DNA of 64,000 bases from Puffinus mauretanicus (taxonomy: Eukaryota; Chordata; Aves; Procellariiformes; Procellariidae). A program made the translations under genes and the position numbers. Shown here piece after piece: positions 21,501 to 34,000 of this stretch; the stretch's first letter is position 1; each line of letters opens with the position of its first letter. The notes under the pieces were generated by a model. It saw only the letters and a program-made list of their open reading frames with translations, did not search any database and was not told where the DNA came from. The stretch spans positions 4,454,501 to 4,518,500 of the forward strand of contig JAJKFH010003229.1 in assembly GCA_023333565.1 (NCBI GenBank). The letters run 5' to 3'.

Positions 21501-22829
21501 GGCCTTCAGCCATGTACAGATTCTGTACGGATTCCTGTGTTTGTGCTGAGGAGCTTTAGACAGAAGCTCCATTACCCAGTGTAAGGTTCCAGTAACTTCC
21601 ATAAATCTTCAGGGTATTTTGGGGAAGTAAGATTCTTTCTTTCTTACAGAGAATCATGAACTAAAGCTGACAACTTCAGAGTTCTGTTTTGTAATAAAAT
21701 GCCAGTAATTTGATCATGTACCAAAGGGTATGGTGTAATAGTTTAATTTCTTGCACAAAAATACTGACATTTTCTTTGAATCATGTGTGAGTCCCAGTTG
21801 GATAAACTTGTTTCTCTGTTTTTCTCAGGCAGACAGATAGGCTCCTATGATATTCAGGGATTTTATTTGTTTTTGCATGGGCATCCAGTATAATTGGCCT
21901 TTTTTAGATACCAGTTCTCTGACCTGGTCCTTTGGTGCATCTACTGCCTGTGCTACTGCAACGTTTGCTTTCCTAGCTCCTTGCCTTCACCAGTCAACAT
22001 TCTTCTTATCTGTTCTTTTTTTCTGTTTTTCCTCTTGTATCTGTATTTCTTCACTTTAATGATCCTGTATATTTTAGCATTATCTAAAGACTGGCAGGTG
22101 TTCCTTAGCTTTGTATTTCAATGTTCGTTGATTTTGTTCCATTGATGTTTGTAAGAGCCAATCCCAACAAGGAAAGATTGTGTAAACTAAACTACTGGAA
22201 ATAGTTTGTAGAGCTACCTGAAATACTTAAAAAATTTTCTCACAAAGAAGCATTCCATTTTAATGCCTCTGTTCTGCAGTGTGTGCTCAAATTGCAAAAC
22301 AGCATAATAAACAACGAAGTGAAGAAGGAAAAATTTTTTATTAGATTAAAGTAGTGTGGAATTAAGTTGCTGGAGGTATTTGGGCAAGTACTAAATTTAA
22401 AAACTAGACATGTAACAATGCTTTCCCCCCATTGTTTTCCAACTATTCGTTATAGTCGTCTCTTTTTTAATTCCAGTTTGTAAACCTTAAATTCAGAGGA
22501 AAAGTTCAAAACATAGAAGCGTTAAAATATATTTTCACATGGCAAGGTCATCTATACTTAAATTCATGGCCAGACATCATGGATTTTGGAGGTGTTTAAT
22601 GACAAAGTTTGAAAACATCCATTATCCAGCTTAGAAATTTCTGCATGTTCTGCTGTTCTGTACTTACTCAAAACCATAGTAAGCAATATAATATGCTCAT
22701 CAAAGAATAAGTAGCAACCTGCTATCGAACATTATATGCTAATTTTAAGAAATATGACAGAAATTAAGTTTTTCTTGTAGATAGTGTCTGCTGAAAAATA
22801 GTATTGCTTCAAGGAAACGTTGCCAAACT

Positions 22830-23390
22830 CTATGATGACGTGGGCAGAGGCAAAGGCATTTCATTTTTTGTGTGGTGTAGCACTTGGCTAGATGTAATGT
22901 TGGCATTACTGATAAGCTCTGACTGGCTGTGGTCAGGAGTCAGTGGCTTAGTTGGTATCAGTAAGTCTGTCTTAGTGTTGAAAATTCTTGTTTGCCAAGA
23001 ATTTTCTTGTGATGTTTCTTGTGAAACTTCTTCTGATGGCGTTAGTGGTACAAAGAGGTTGATATTGGACTTCTGAAGATGAGATCTTGTGGTCGACGTA
23101 GAATTAAAACAGTTGGATTGTCCCACTCTAATAGTGGGTTCCTCGCACTATTAAGCTTTTATGGTCTCTGAACCAGGCTCGCTGGTAGGAAGCTGGGTAG
23201 GGTGTTATCCATGCTCAGAACATGCTTCATTACCATAGTTCTTATCAGAATAATCTGAATGGAGTTGAGGCTTGTGCAGCATTTTCACTTCAACAGTTTC
23301 ATGTTTTTTTTATTAATCAGTCATCCTTTTTGCACAATCAGAAGTTATGGATGAACCGTAAGTCACATAGCTCTGCCCAATGACTGGAAT
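22830..23390 (-). pseudogene. Possible decayed coding sequence, unidentified
   Basis: One minus-strand frame reads from QIPVIGQSYVTYGSS at 23393 down to a terminal stop at 22830. Its in-frame stops are clustered: TAA TAA, one TAA, then TAA TAG. The stop-free parts have protein-like composition, for example HETVEVKMLHKPQLHSDYSD and, in a 98-codon open segment, PSEEVSQETSQENSW. This could be an old retrocopy with point-mutated stops, but I do not recognise a parent gene and see no poly(A) tail or target duplication. A chance open frame is a real alternative. Confidence 0.22.
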
Positions 23391-26300
23391 CTGCTCTTGT
23401 GAAACAGAAATATGAAATACTCCACATGCAGTGCTGGCTTTAACATGTCAAATGCAGCAATGGATTGTTTCCTTAAATGTGTTGCAAACGTATGTTTGGT
23501 GCTACTATTTAAACTGAACATGTAAATCTGAGAGGATTGCTTAAAACTTGTGCTGTGTCTAGATGATGCAAGCAAAACAATTTTGCTTTGTGTTTTTTTT
23601 TGGAGGAGGGAGAAAGATGCATCCTTTTGAGTCAAGTACTCAACGTTATTCTGAACTGCTGACAAATGCTATTGTATGACTTTTAAAAAATTAGCTTATT
23701 TGTATTAACTAGTTGGGTGAATTTAGCCCAAAGAGTTTAAATTTGCTATTATTTTAGAATTTACAAATAAAACCATCAGTACTTATGTAATAACTCAGAA
23801 GTGTCCCTAAGTAAAGCTGTCTTCTAAATAAAAAAAAAAAACCACAACCCACCACCAAACGCTGCATGAACTTACCTGATGTGTTCTACGAGCTTATATA
23901 AGACCTTCACACTTTGGTGCTCGTTCCTATTCTTCCTCTATCTTAGGAAATCTGGCAAAGTTTTATTTTAATCTCTTTGTGTTACCTAAGACTTTTCAAG
24001 TGATGTTATGGGGAAGATCCTGATGAAGGTCCTGGACTAGTTAGTGATAGCATTTATATGGGCGGTTAAATGGAATTTAAAAGCTTAATTTGCATTGGAA
24101 ACTTATTGTCCAGAACCAAGTGGTAGTATTTGACATGCTGTGTGAATAAGAAAGAAGTAAAGGAATATTGGATTAACAAAAGCAGCACAGTATTTGTCTG
24201 TGTGCGTCTGAGACTAGCCGTCTTAGCATCAGATCATCTTAATGCCCCCAGATTAGAGCTACTGGTGTTGTGGGAGAAAATAGAAAAGTGTGAAAATATT
24301 TGATAAAACCCTTCTTTAAAAGAAACAAGACCAAAACAAACAAAAATGCTGAAGACAAGCCTTTTCGATGTGAACATCACCTGATCCTACAGAGTCTAAC
24401 TCTTAATTTGAATACAGTCTTTGTACAGCAAAGACTAAAATTGATGTGATGTGGTATCTCTGAGTATTTAGGTGCCACCGTTTGTTTATGGTGTTGCTTG
24501 TTTCTTTGTCAAACTACAGCAGGAAACTTTAGGTTTCAGTATTGGAATTCAGAATTTCATGAGTAGATGACAAACTGGTAGGATGTGGGCTAGTTTCACT
24601 CTGCTCCTGCTTGTGTCTTGATAAAAGCTTCGGAGTCCTTACTGAGAAAGAAGAAGAGCTGTAGGACTAAAAAGTAGGAATATGTAGAATGTTTTTCTTT
24701 TTTTCTTCCTGGTCTCACCATTTGCTCAGAGGCAGGGATAAGAGAAATGGAGCTTTGACCTTTTGGCGTTTTTGGCTCTTATTAGTTGCTGGCTGGAGGA
24801 GTTGAACGTGTTCCAGGAATGACATGTTAGCTGAAATTTCAGTAGACTGAAAGACTGTAGTCTTTTCAGCTGGTAGTTGTTTCTGGATGCTTGGTAGGCT
24901 CCATTGATAGCTGAATAATAAACCTTCTGCCAATTGTGTGTTGGGTTTCTTTTTTCATGGAGTTTTAAGGACTTTTGTATAAGTAAGAGGGAGGATCCGT
25001 CCTTTGGTGGTTTTGATAGATGATAAAGTTTTTGTGATCAGAAATCACATGAAGCTTCAGAAATAATTTTGCATTTTTTTTCTGCTCTGTGTGCTTCGAG
25101 CAGGAAAATGTTACACTGTAGCTCCAAGGAAAACGGGATTCCCTGCTGGAGTTGCTTAATTCCTAGAGTTTCTGGAATTTGTTATGGCAAAAAGTTCCTG
25201 CTTTTCCTGGATTACCTTGATCCAATCCTGAATTAAACCACCTGGGGCTTGTTAGGAAAAGCAAGGTACAGGCTCGTTGGGGCAAGGCAACAACTATGTT
25301 AAAATAGCTTTCCTGAGTGTATGTTGGGAATATAATCATGCTGAATCTTTTAAATGGTTATCTTCAAAATCAAAATTAGGCATTCTGCTTGGGAAGTTCA
25401 AAAAAGTGACAGAAATTTAGTCCTCTTATTAAAAACAAAACAAACAAACCCTCAAAAACCTGCAAGCGTTATGAATCAAGAATGCTGACTCAGCTAAACT
25501 TTGTGTACTGAAATGAAACCTAGGAAGCTTGCATACTGAAATTCTTGTGAAATTTCATTTCCTTTTGTGTGGAGGTTTATTGTGCTTTATTATCCTTTCC
25601 CAGCTTCAAAAAGGAAATAAAAGAGGGGGAGGGAAGAAATAGATAATTAAAAAAAAAAGTTAATGGAATCCTCCAGAGAGAACAATGCATGCAATTACTC
25701 TCCACCTGAGATACTTTGTACAGTGTGCAGGCTTCCAAACTTAGTTTGCTCTTATTATCATTTTTAAGGTGGCAGCAGCAGTTTCTAGTTCTGTACCAGG
25801 CCATGTACAAGAGGAAGCTCTTGGATTTTCTGACATCCTCGAGTACATTTCTGGAGTAGCTTAGATACTTACGATAAGCCACGCTGTACAGCTGGGGAAG
25901 AGAGATGGAAAAACACTAGGTTAACAACATCGGCCAAAGAGGAAAAATGGGAGCCTGTCTCAACTAAGGTGTTTTAAACATCTGCCTGTTGAGTTCAGTT
26001 GTTATCCCTGTACTATATTATGAAACTAGATGAATATAGTCTACCAATAATTCCATCTTGTATTAGCTTGGTTTTGTCTCTCGTTACAGATTAAAGACTT
26101 TATTCTGTGAAGATTTAAATAGAAACAAAGCCTTATTGCGATAAAAGGAAACAGGCGGAGGTTACCTAGTTAGATGGCTTCCATCTTTCTTTTGATTTGT
26201 AGACTTCTAAAATATGTCTTTTGAGATACACATGTGAGACAATGTATATAAACCTAATATTAGGCTTGGTTTTTTTTCAAGTTACCTGGAGTCTTCCTTT

Positions 26301-28471
26301 GTCTTGTGTATGAGCTAAGGGAAACCGTGCTCTTGAATTCTCATGGTCTCTGATTCTCATTTTGCTCAGAAAAAGGCTTTAACTGATGTGCTTGTAGGCA
26401 TATAGTAGGGAAGTTCAACCTTTTTATGGATACGCACATCAGGAGACTTATAGCAGGAGTGGTTGCATCTGAGCACAGAGACAACCAAATTGCTGCTTTC
26501 TTTTGAGAGCTTACAGAAACCAAATTACATACGTGTGCAGCTATCACTGTGGAGCTGACGTGTTCATGTGGCTGTTTGTTTCAAATCTCCAGAAGATTCC
26601 CTAATAGACTCTTACAGGGGACATGGACATATTAGTAAAGTTGGCCTCTTGGTGCTGTGGTGATGGGAATAACCAGTGTGGGAAAAAGTCTCACAGGAGT
26701 GCTACTCCAGAGGAGAGGCTTCTTGAGTGATATGTCTGTCCTTGAAGAGTAATAGCAACTTGCATACCTACAATTTGCATGTCTGTTTATTTACCTATTC
26801 CTGGTTATCTGATTTGTTTTAAATTGCCCTACTTTTGTAATGACCTCAGATTTGCACTGTATCTTGAATCACAGCAGTGAACATACTTTTCTCCTCCCGC
26901 TAGGAATAGGCTAAATTTGTTGGGAAAGTATTTGGCAGTTATATTCAGTTCATTCTGTTTGAAAAATATCTCAGCAGCTGGTTGCTATAGAATCATTATA
27001 TCTCTTCCAGATTTTAATGTTTAGTGGGTTGGATACAGTGGGGAGGTTATTGGCAAGGTAACTGAAAAAATGTGTTAAGTTCTTTCTCTCTTGGGGTGAT
27101 GCTGGCTTAGTGCCTCTTTGTAGGACTTTTTTATTACTGTTTTTCAATGGCTTGCCTGAGCAGTACTGTTGGATGCTATGACCTCTGGCACTGAGTATCT
27201 GGTTACTCATATTTTTGGCTAGGCTGTAACATTTTAATGCTATGGCTCATTTTTTTTCTTGCATCTTTGGGTATCAGTTCAGTTAGTATGCCAATCTAGA
27301 GATAAGCATTTAAAAAATGAGGTTGAACTGAGTTTCTATTATAGGTCTGCAACACTTAACTTTGCACTAAAACCAATAACAAAATTAGATCTCTCTTGCA
27401 ACTGTTAGATACCACTTAGAACAACTATGATCCCTGCCTCCCCAGGCTTTTTAGGTTTGGGTTGTTTTTTGTTGTGTTTTTTTTTTTTTTTTCCCCTTCA
27501 TAATGCCTAATTCACAAATGATTTAGGTATGTCGCTGGGGCTTGATACTCTGAAATTGCTGTTTTCCAAAGTAGACCAATTCTCCTGTCGCAGAGAGAAT
27601 CTTTTCTAGGGTTCAGTTATATTGACATGTGCAGTCCTCTAGAAGATCAAATTTTAAGGATTTGTTTATGTAATCAAAGCTTTTTTATTACTCAGAAATA
27701 AATCAGCCTGAAACATAGGCTATGGTCAGGATGGTTCATGCACTTCATCTTGTACCCCTTCAGAATTTTTTAAGAATGGCCTTCTCTCAAGGGTTGGCAT
27801 AAGCTATGTGTACTGTTCTAATGACTGTATATTGTTTGCATGTTCAGGCAGGTCTATGTTTAGTTCTGTCTTAACATTCTAAATGTTTTAGTTCAGAAGC
27901 AGTCTGATAACTTTCTTAATTGTCAGTAATGAAATTAATTTCCCAGAAAGACCCATGGAAGACTACCCAAATTTCAAAGCAGGTTAATGTAAGGGAACAG
28001 GTGAATAAAACAGAAAACTTACTTTGTGTAGCCTGGTGTTGGCCACCAGCTGTCATTTCTAGCTTTAGCTCTGACATACCAATCCCCGTTTGGAGAAAGT
28101 TTGTCTCCCTCTTCCGTTGTTGTTGTTGTTAGACAACTTCTTACTTACTATTTCCCAACAAGTAAATAGTACACTTTGTCCTGAGGTATTACATTTTCTT
28201 GTTAGTCTTCAGTTTGCACTGTTACTCAGATTTTTTGCCTCTATTTCAACTTGATTCTCCCACTTGGTGCCTTCAGTTCTCTCAGGATTTTAACACTGCA
28301 TGCTTTGACAATGTACTGGCTGCTGGCAGTCAGATTTCTTGAGGCCTTCATTAAGACTTCATTTTTGGGCTGTTAAACCAACAAGAACTTTTCAAAAGGC
28401 TAAAGTAATGATTGCAGGGTTGGAAGATGCTGATTTTTCAGCTGGGCCTCATTCAAAATTCTTTCTCTTTT

Positions 28472-28476
28472 GTTAG
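28472..28476. repeat. Target-site duplication, left copy (GTTAG)
   Basis: It directly abuts the LTR terminus TGTTGTGG and is repeated at 29078-29082. Confidence 0.8.
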
Positions 28477-29077
28477 TGTTGTGGTTTAACCCCAACTAAA
28501 CACCACACAGCTGCTTGCTCACTCCCCTCTCACCAGGATGGGGGAAGAGAATTAGAAGGGTAAAAGTGAGAAAACTCGTCAGTTAAGAACAGTTTAATAA
28601 CTGAAATAAAATAAAATAATAATAATAGTATTAATAATAATAAAAATAAACTGTAATGAAAAGGAAAATAACAGAGAGAGAAAAATAAAACCCACGAAAA
28701 ACAAGTGATGCAAATGAAAACAATTGCTCACCACCAACCAACCAGTGCCCAGCCAGTGCCCGAGCAGCGGCCCCCTTGCCAACCTTCCCCCTAGTTTTAT
28801 TGCTGAGCATGACGTCATATGGTATGGAATACCCCTTTGGTCAGTAGGGGTCAGCTGTCCCAGCTGTGTCCCCTCCCAACTTTTTGTGCACCCCCAGCCT
28901 GCTTGCTGGTGGGGTAGTGTGAGGGAGGAGAAAAGGCCTTGACTCCGTGCAAGCACTGCTCAGCAGTAACTAAACCATCCCTGTGTTATCAACACCGTTT
29001 TCAGCACAAATCCAAAATGTAGCCCCATACTAGCTACTATGAAGAAAATTAACTCTACCCCAGCCAAAGCCAGCATA
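28477..29077 (-). mobile_element. Solo LTR of an avian endogenous retrovirus, antisense to ITSN1
   Basis: This 601-bp copy reads TGTTGTGGTTTAACC at its left end and GCCAGCATA at its right end. It is bordered by the direct repeat GTTAG (28472-28476 and 29078-29082). A 5-bp duplication fits the ERVL class. Read on the minus strand it begins TATGCTGGCTTTGGCTGGGG, carries an AATAAA polyadenylation signal (complement near 28796-28801) and ends CCACAACA. An AT-rich AAT/AAAT stretch lies at 28606-28650. No internal viral genes remain, so it is a recombined solo LTR. Confidence 0.88.
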
Positions 29078-29082
29078 GTTAG
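29078..29082. repeat. Target-site duplication, right copy (GTTAG)
   Basis: It directly abuts the right LTR end and is identical to 28472-28476. Confidence 0.8.
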
Positions 29083-30897
29083 TATCTCGAAGGAACTGGA
29101 GGTGCTGGTTTTTTACTTTCTCCCCACTTCTCAAGCATTTCAATTCTCAGCTGTACAAGCAGCAATTAAATGAGCCATAGACGAATGTATATCCGAGGTA
29201 CTTGTGTTATTCTCTCGTCATCGTGTATTTAGCATTTAAGAACTGTTAATCAAAATAATTAGTGAGATTTTTTCAGCAGGTCTTAAAGTAAGAATGTTGC
29301 CATAGAGTAGAACTCCTGTAGCTTGAAATAGTTGTGATGGACATTGTTCATTGGAAAATTAAAAATAAAAAGGAAAAAGAAAAGAAGTGTGTGGGTAAAT
29401 GGCCTGTTCAGTCTAGAATGTCAGTACCTCTCTTGGCAATGCTTGCTGGTGGGCTTTATTGAGGATTACTTGCTGCTGCCTTTTTCTCCTTTAAGTGTAT
29501 GAACTGGCATTTTTTTACTGGAATTTTTTTCTTGCATAATTTGGGATTTCCTGCTTAAAAGTTGCACTAAAACAGCTGTACATTTGAAGGAGTACTTTGA
29601 GTACTTGGGTTCTGAAACTGTCAGCAGCAGTATTTAAGCAGATGAGAACTGAGGCGTGTACATGTAATTTTATCTCTATGGGTACTTTATTGCTCGCTTA
29701 TGTGAGAAAGTAAAGTTGATTTGACTTATGTATGAGATTTATGCTAGTGCTGCTCTGGAAACTTTAAAAAGTGATAGAAAATAGTACTGTAGCATTAGGA
29801 AAATTAGTTATTGTCACTAGATTTTCAGAATAATTTAATAATCTTACTCCTGCTGTCCCACACTAATTATAATTTACTGCTTCATGGGACCTGTTGTGAC
29901 TGTTCACAACTTTGGAACTGAGCATACTTATTAGAAAATGCTGTATATCATACTCAACATATTTAGTGCCTTCATTGGTTCTTGATTAGACATGTATTCA
30001 TTGTTCTGATGTCAAATGGTGGTTGAGTATTACTACCTTTTTCTTTCCCCAAAGGGGGACAAGTTAGTTTTGAGGCAAAAGTTCAGATTCTTTTCCCTGC
30101 AAGTAGCCAACTCTTCTTTCCAATAAGTTCATTTTGTCTCTTGCCTTTCATTTCAAGTGCCAGTAAATGCCATGTGTATTTTTCAGGAGAGTTGAAAACT
30201 AGACTGTTGAGTTTTTGAGAAAGGCTTTTTTGTCTGATGAAGATTTGATTGTAAGTGCTTCAGTGTATGGGGTTTTTGAACAGCTGCAAGATTGACAACT
30301 TCATTTTTAATGTAAAATATCTTTAGCCTACACTTCTCCTACAGACAAGTGACTACAGGAAAATCTTGCTTGCCGTTTTAGACGGTAACTTATTAGCTGT
30401 AATGATTGGTGAAGGAGTGGATGCTTCATTATAATGCCAGTTTTCATTTTCAGGTCTTAACTCGAAAGGTAAATAGTCAGAAATGTATTTTTAGAATCCA
30501 AAGTTTATTTTTAAAATCCTGTCAGTTGCCAACTCCTAGAGTATGCTGTGCTGTACTGAAGCCAGCCAGTGTGAGTTGAAAAATTACTGCTGAATGTACT
30601 GCCAATTATGCTAGCCTCTGCTCTTTCAAGCTTCCTTCACAGCTGTCCCCAAGCCTCTTCTGATGATGTCTCTGCTGCAGAAAATGGCCCTCAAGCTACC
30701 TTCTGTTGGAGTCATAAGACTCAATTTTCAAGGTAAACTTGCCCCTATTTTTAACAAGCCAGATTGAGAAATAAAGTAATCTTGATCCTGATTCAAGAGT
30801 GAAAGCACCTTAAAAGTTGCAGTAGCTTCTGGAGTAGGTTGAGTTAATGGGGACTGTAGTCATTTTAGCTGTCAGGTTTTAATCCACTACTGCAAGT

Positions 30898-30957
30898 GTG
30901 AGCTATAAATTGTGCAAACTTGTATTCCTCCTGTGCTATAAATTGTACAAACTTTTC
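30898..30957. repeat. Direct repeat, period 33 bp, two copies
   Basis: GCTATAAATTGTGCAAACTT at 30902 recurs as GCTATAAATTGTACAAACTT at 30935, with weaker similarity on either side. Confidence 0.8.
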
Positions 30958-31063
30958 ATATTTGTCATTCTCACATGAAGATATGTTAACATATTTGTAA
31001 TGGAAAATAAATGTCATTTGTAATCTTAAACTACAGATCTCTGCTATTTCTTCCCCTATGTAT

Positions 31064-31098
31064 AAAAAAAAAAAATATATATATATATATACACACAC
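31064..31098. repeat. Compound microsatellite A(n)-(AT)n-(AC)n
   Basis: A run of about 12 A, then alternating AT, then ACACACAC, typical of replication slippage. Confidence 0.92.
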
Positions 31099-34000
31099 GT
31101 AAACCTGATTCATGATCTGTGATCCTGTTAGCAAAGTGAGGTGGGTTCCTGTTCTTCCAATAAAAAGAGGTTCCCCTTTCTCCAAGCAGTTTTTGGTACC
31201 TAGCAATATTATTTTATTGCTATATTAATGCAAAGTACCTATTTGAATGACCAAAAAGTGGAGAATCTTGAAAAACTAATGTTACGTACTTAATATGGCT
31301 TTTTAGAAGAAATCTTATTAGGGTACTGTTTTCAGTTTGTGAGAAGTGATAACTGAATTAGGTATGACATATGTCTGCCGTGGATACTGTGCTCTCCGGG
31401 CTGGAAATTGAGTGACTTATGAGAACTACTTAGTCAAAGTAGATTAGTAGATTACAGTCACGAAAACAGCTAGAAAAAATGATAATCCTATACGTAAAGT
31501 CCCATTTTAAGATGAGATCAAAACTGGTCAACCAGAGTGCAAAAAACTACCTTACAAAAAGGCAGAAGAATTTCTTAAATTCACTTTTTTAAATTTGAGA
31601 AAGATTAAAACTGCTGCAAGTGAGAAATGTCCTTTGCATCAGGAGAGCTAAATTCACTAAAATATCTCCATTATGGTAGCATACATATAACATCCCTTCT
31701 ATTACATGTAGTCAAATGTTTTTTTCAATCTTACTACATATGTGTACACATATATTTTATGTGAGCTGTTCATTTCAGAATCTTCCTGAGCTTTGGCTGC
31801 ATGCTTTATCCTGAACTTGAAATCAGCATAGAAAGGAAGGAACTGTCTTGAGGTTAAGTTTAAGGACTAGACATATTTTTTTCTGGTTTGGGAGGCATAT
31901 CAGTATATTGGTTGCTATCCGTATATGTCTTTCATCCTATCAATCTTGAAACCATAGGAGAGAATAATATGCTGAAGATGCATAAGTTTAACCAGCTTTT
32001 CAGGAGCTTGAGCTGTAATTGTCAACAAAGTATGGGAAATAACATTCTGTAATTTCTGTTATGTTGTTACTGATGGCAGGATTAAAAATGGAGAGAAGGT
32101 AGACAGCTTCATAGCCTTTGTAATGATGTAACTTAAACACTACAGGTTCCTTTTTTTAGTGTGGCTATTTCCTCTTTTTATAGAATTAGATTTTTAGGCA
32201 TGGAATTCTCATTTTAGTGAAGATGATGTAAATTTCTTGACTTGGTCCGAGGATTTCACTTGATAACTGTTTAACTTGGTACTACAGGTTGCATTTCTGT
32301 CTGATTCCCTGCAAACCGTGGCTTTGTCTTGACAGGCATTAACTTTCAGTGAACCAAAGTAAGCTCAAGGCCACAAACATACCAAGAGAAAACTGGGTGA
32401 GATGTAGCGCTGATGACTTTGGTAGGAATTTAAAGTTCACGCATTTAACAAGATGGCTGGAGTCTTTCACTTCTTCAACACCTGTGTCCTACAAGAACCT
32501 TGTTCAGGGCTTGTATTGTGAGGGAAGATGAAAAAGAAGGGGTCTTACAATCCTACTGACTACTTGAAAAAAGAAATATACTAATCTCTAGGCAAGTCAG
32601 ATCCTAAAACAAAGTTCTGTCTTCAGTTCATTGTTTTGTGTCATCACTGGGTGATGAGTATAACATAATCTTCTGAGTGTATTTGGTCTCTTCTCAGAAG
32701 TGTGAAACTTGGAAAGCTTAATCTTTGTGAGGTTTTACATGAGTGCTGTAAGAGCTGTAGGAGTTTGATGGAGGAATAGGATCAGTTGTGTTTGAACCAT
32801 GAGGTGGATGAACTGTGAAGCCTGCTGTAGCATCATGCCCTTCTGCGCTTTTATCAGGCTTGTTTTGTTTCGTTCTTTGTCGACCCTCCTCTCTGTGACC
32901 TTTCTTTAGTACTCCCCATATAAATGTTTCATCTCTTCACTTTTTTCTGTCCCTGCCTTTGCTGAGGAAACAAGTCTCTTGAAGACACAGAGTTCAGAGT
33001 GTCTCTTCATAGTAATGAACCTGGTGCCAACACACAACTTCAGCAAATAAGGATCATATTATTACGTATCAGCAGAACTGTACTTATGCATGTAGTTGGG
33101 CACTGATTAATAGTTAGCATATTAAAAACTTGCAAATGTGAGGGTTTTTAAGGAGTTCAGTAGGCTTGTTTTCATAGCTGTCTTCACTTTCTGCTTGAAT
33201 CAAACTTGAAAGGTTTTTTAGATCTATTATGTTGGGAAATCAGAGCACTGTATTACAATTTTGCAGTTTGATTTTTTCCTGGTCAAAGACGACCCCACAA
33301 CCATGATGTGACTTGTAACAAATTTTCCTGATTACTAGGTACTGAAAAACAGATGACTTTTGAAGTACCCACAGGGGAGAAATTTGTAAGCTTCGGTAAA
33401 TAAACCTCCCCATGCTGCAGATTTGTGACTTACAGTAAATAAACCATTAGCACTAACAATGACGTTAATGTTCTTACCCTCTTTAAGGAAAGGAATTTTT
33501 GTCCTGGAAAGAGGTATTAAAACATTTCAGTACAGGGAAATGACTCTCTCCAGTATTGTTAACCATACAGACTTCTTTGGTCGTTTACAGAAGGACCATA
33601 ACAAACTAGCCTGCTTTCCAGATCAAGCATGAAAAATGCCTGTGGATGTGGTGCCCTCCCCCTGTAACCTGCATTCTTCAGAGAGGCCATCTTATCAGCT
33701 ATAAATATTTATATACTGAGAATGAACATCTCTTTTCTAACTGCTTGATATATGTATCTTTTAAAAAAAATGTCCTGTCTTCTGTATCTAGTTTTTTTCT
33801 TGGAGTTGGTTTGTTTGTGTGCATGTCCTGGTTCTCTCTTGCATAGGTTTGAAATAATTCCCAAGCCTTGGCAGAAATGCAGAGTGTTTGTAGCCTGGAA
33901 CTTGGAGACACCATGTTTGAGTGATCCCGTTGCTCCCTCAACTGCTGTGCAATAGTGCTTGCAACATCCAGCTTGTTATGACTAAAGCTGAAATCTGTCT

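Noticed and set aside
26985..26996. TATAGAATCATT, similar to a CR1 3' terminal unit
   Set aside because: The flanking sequence has no CR1 similarity on either side.
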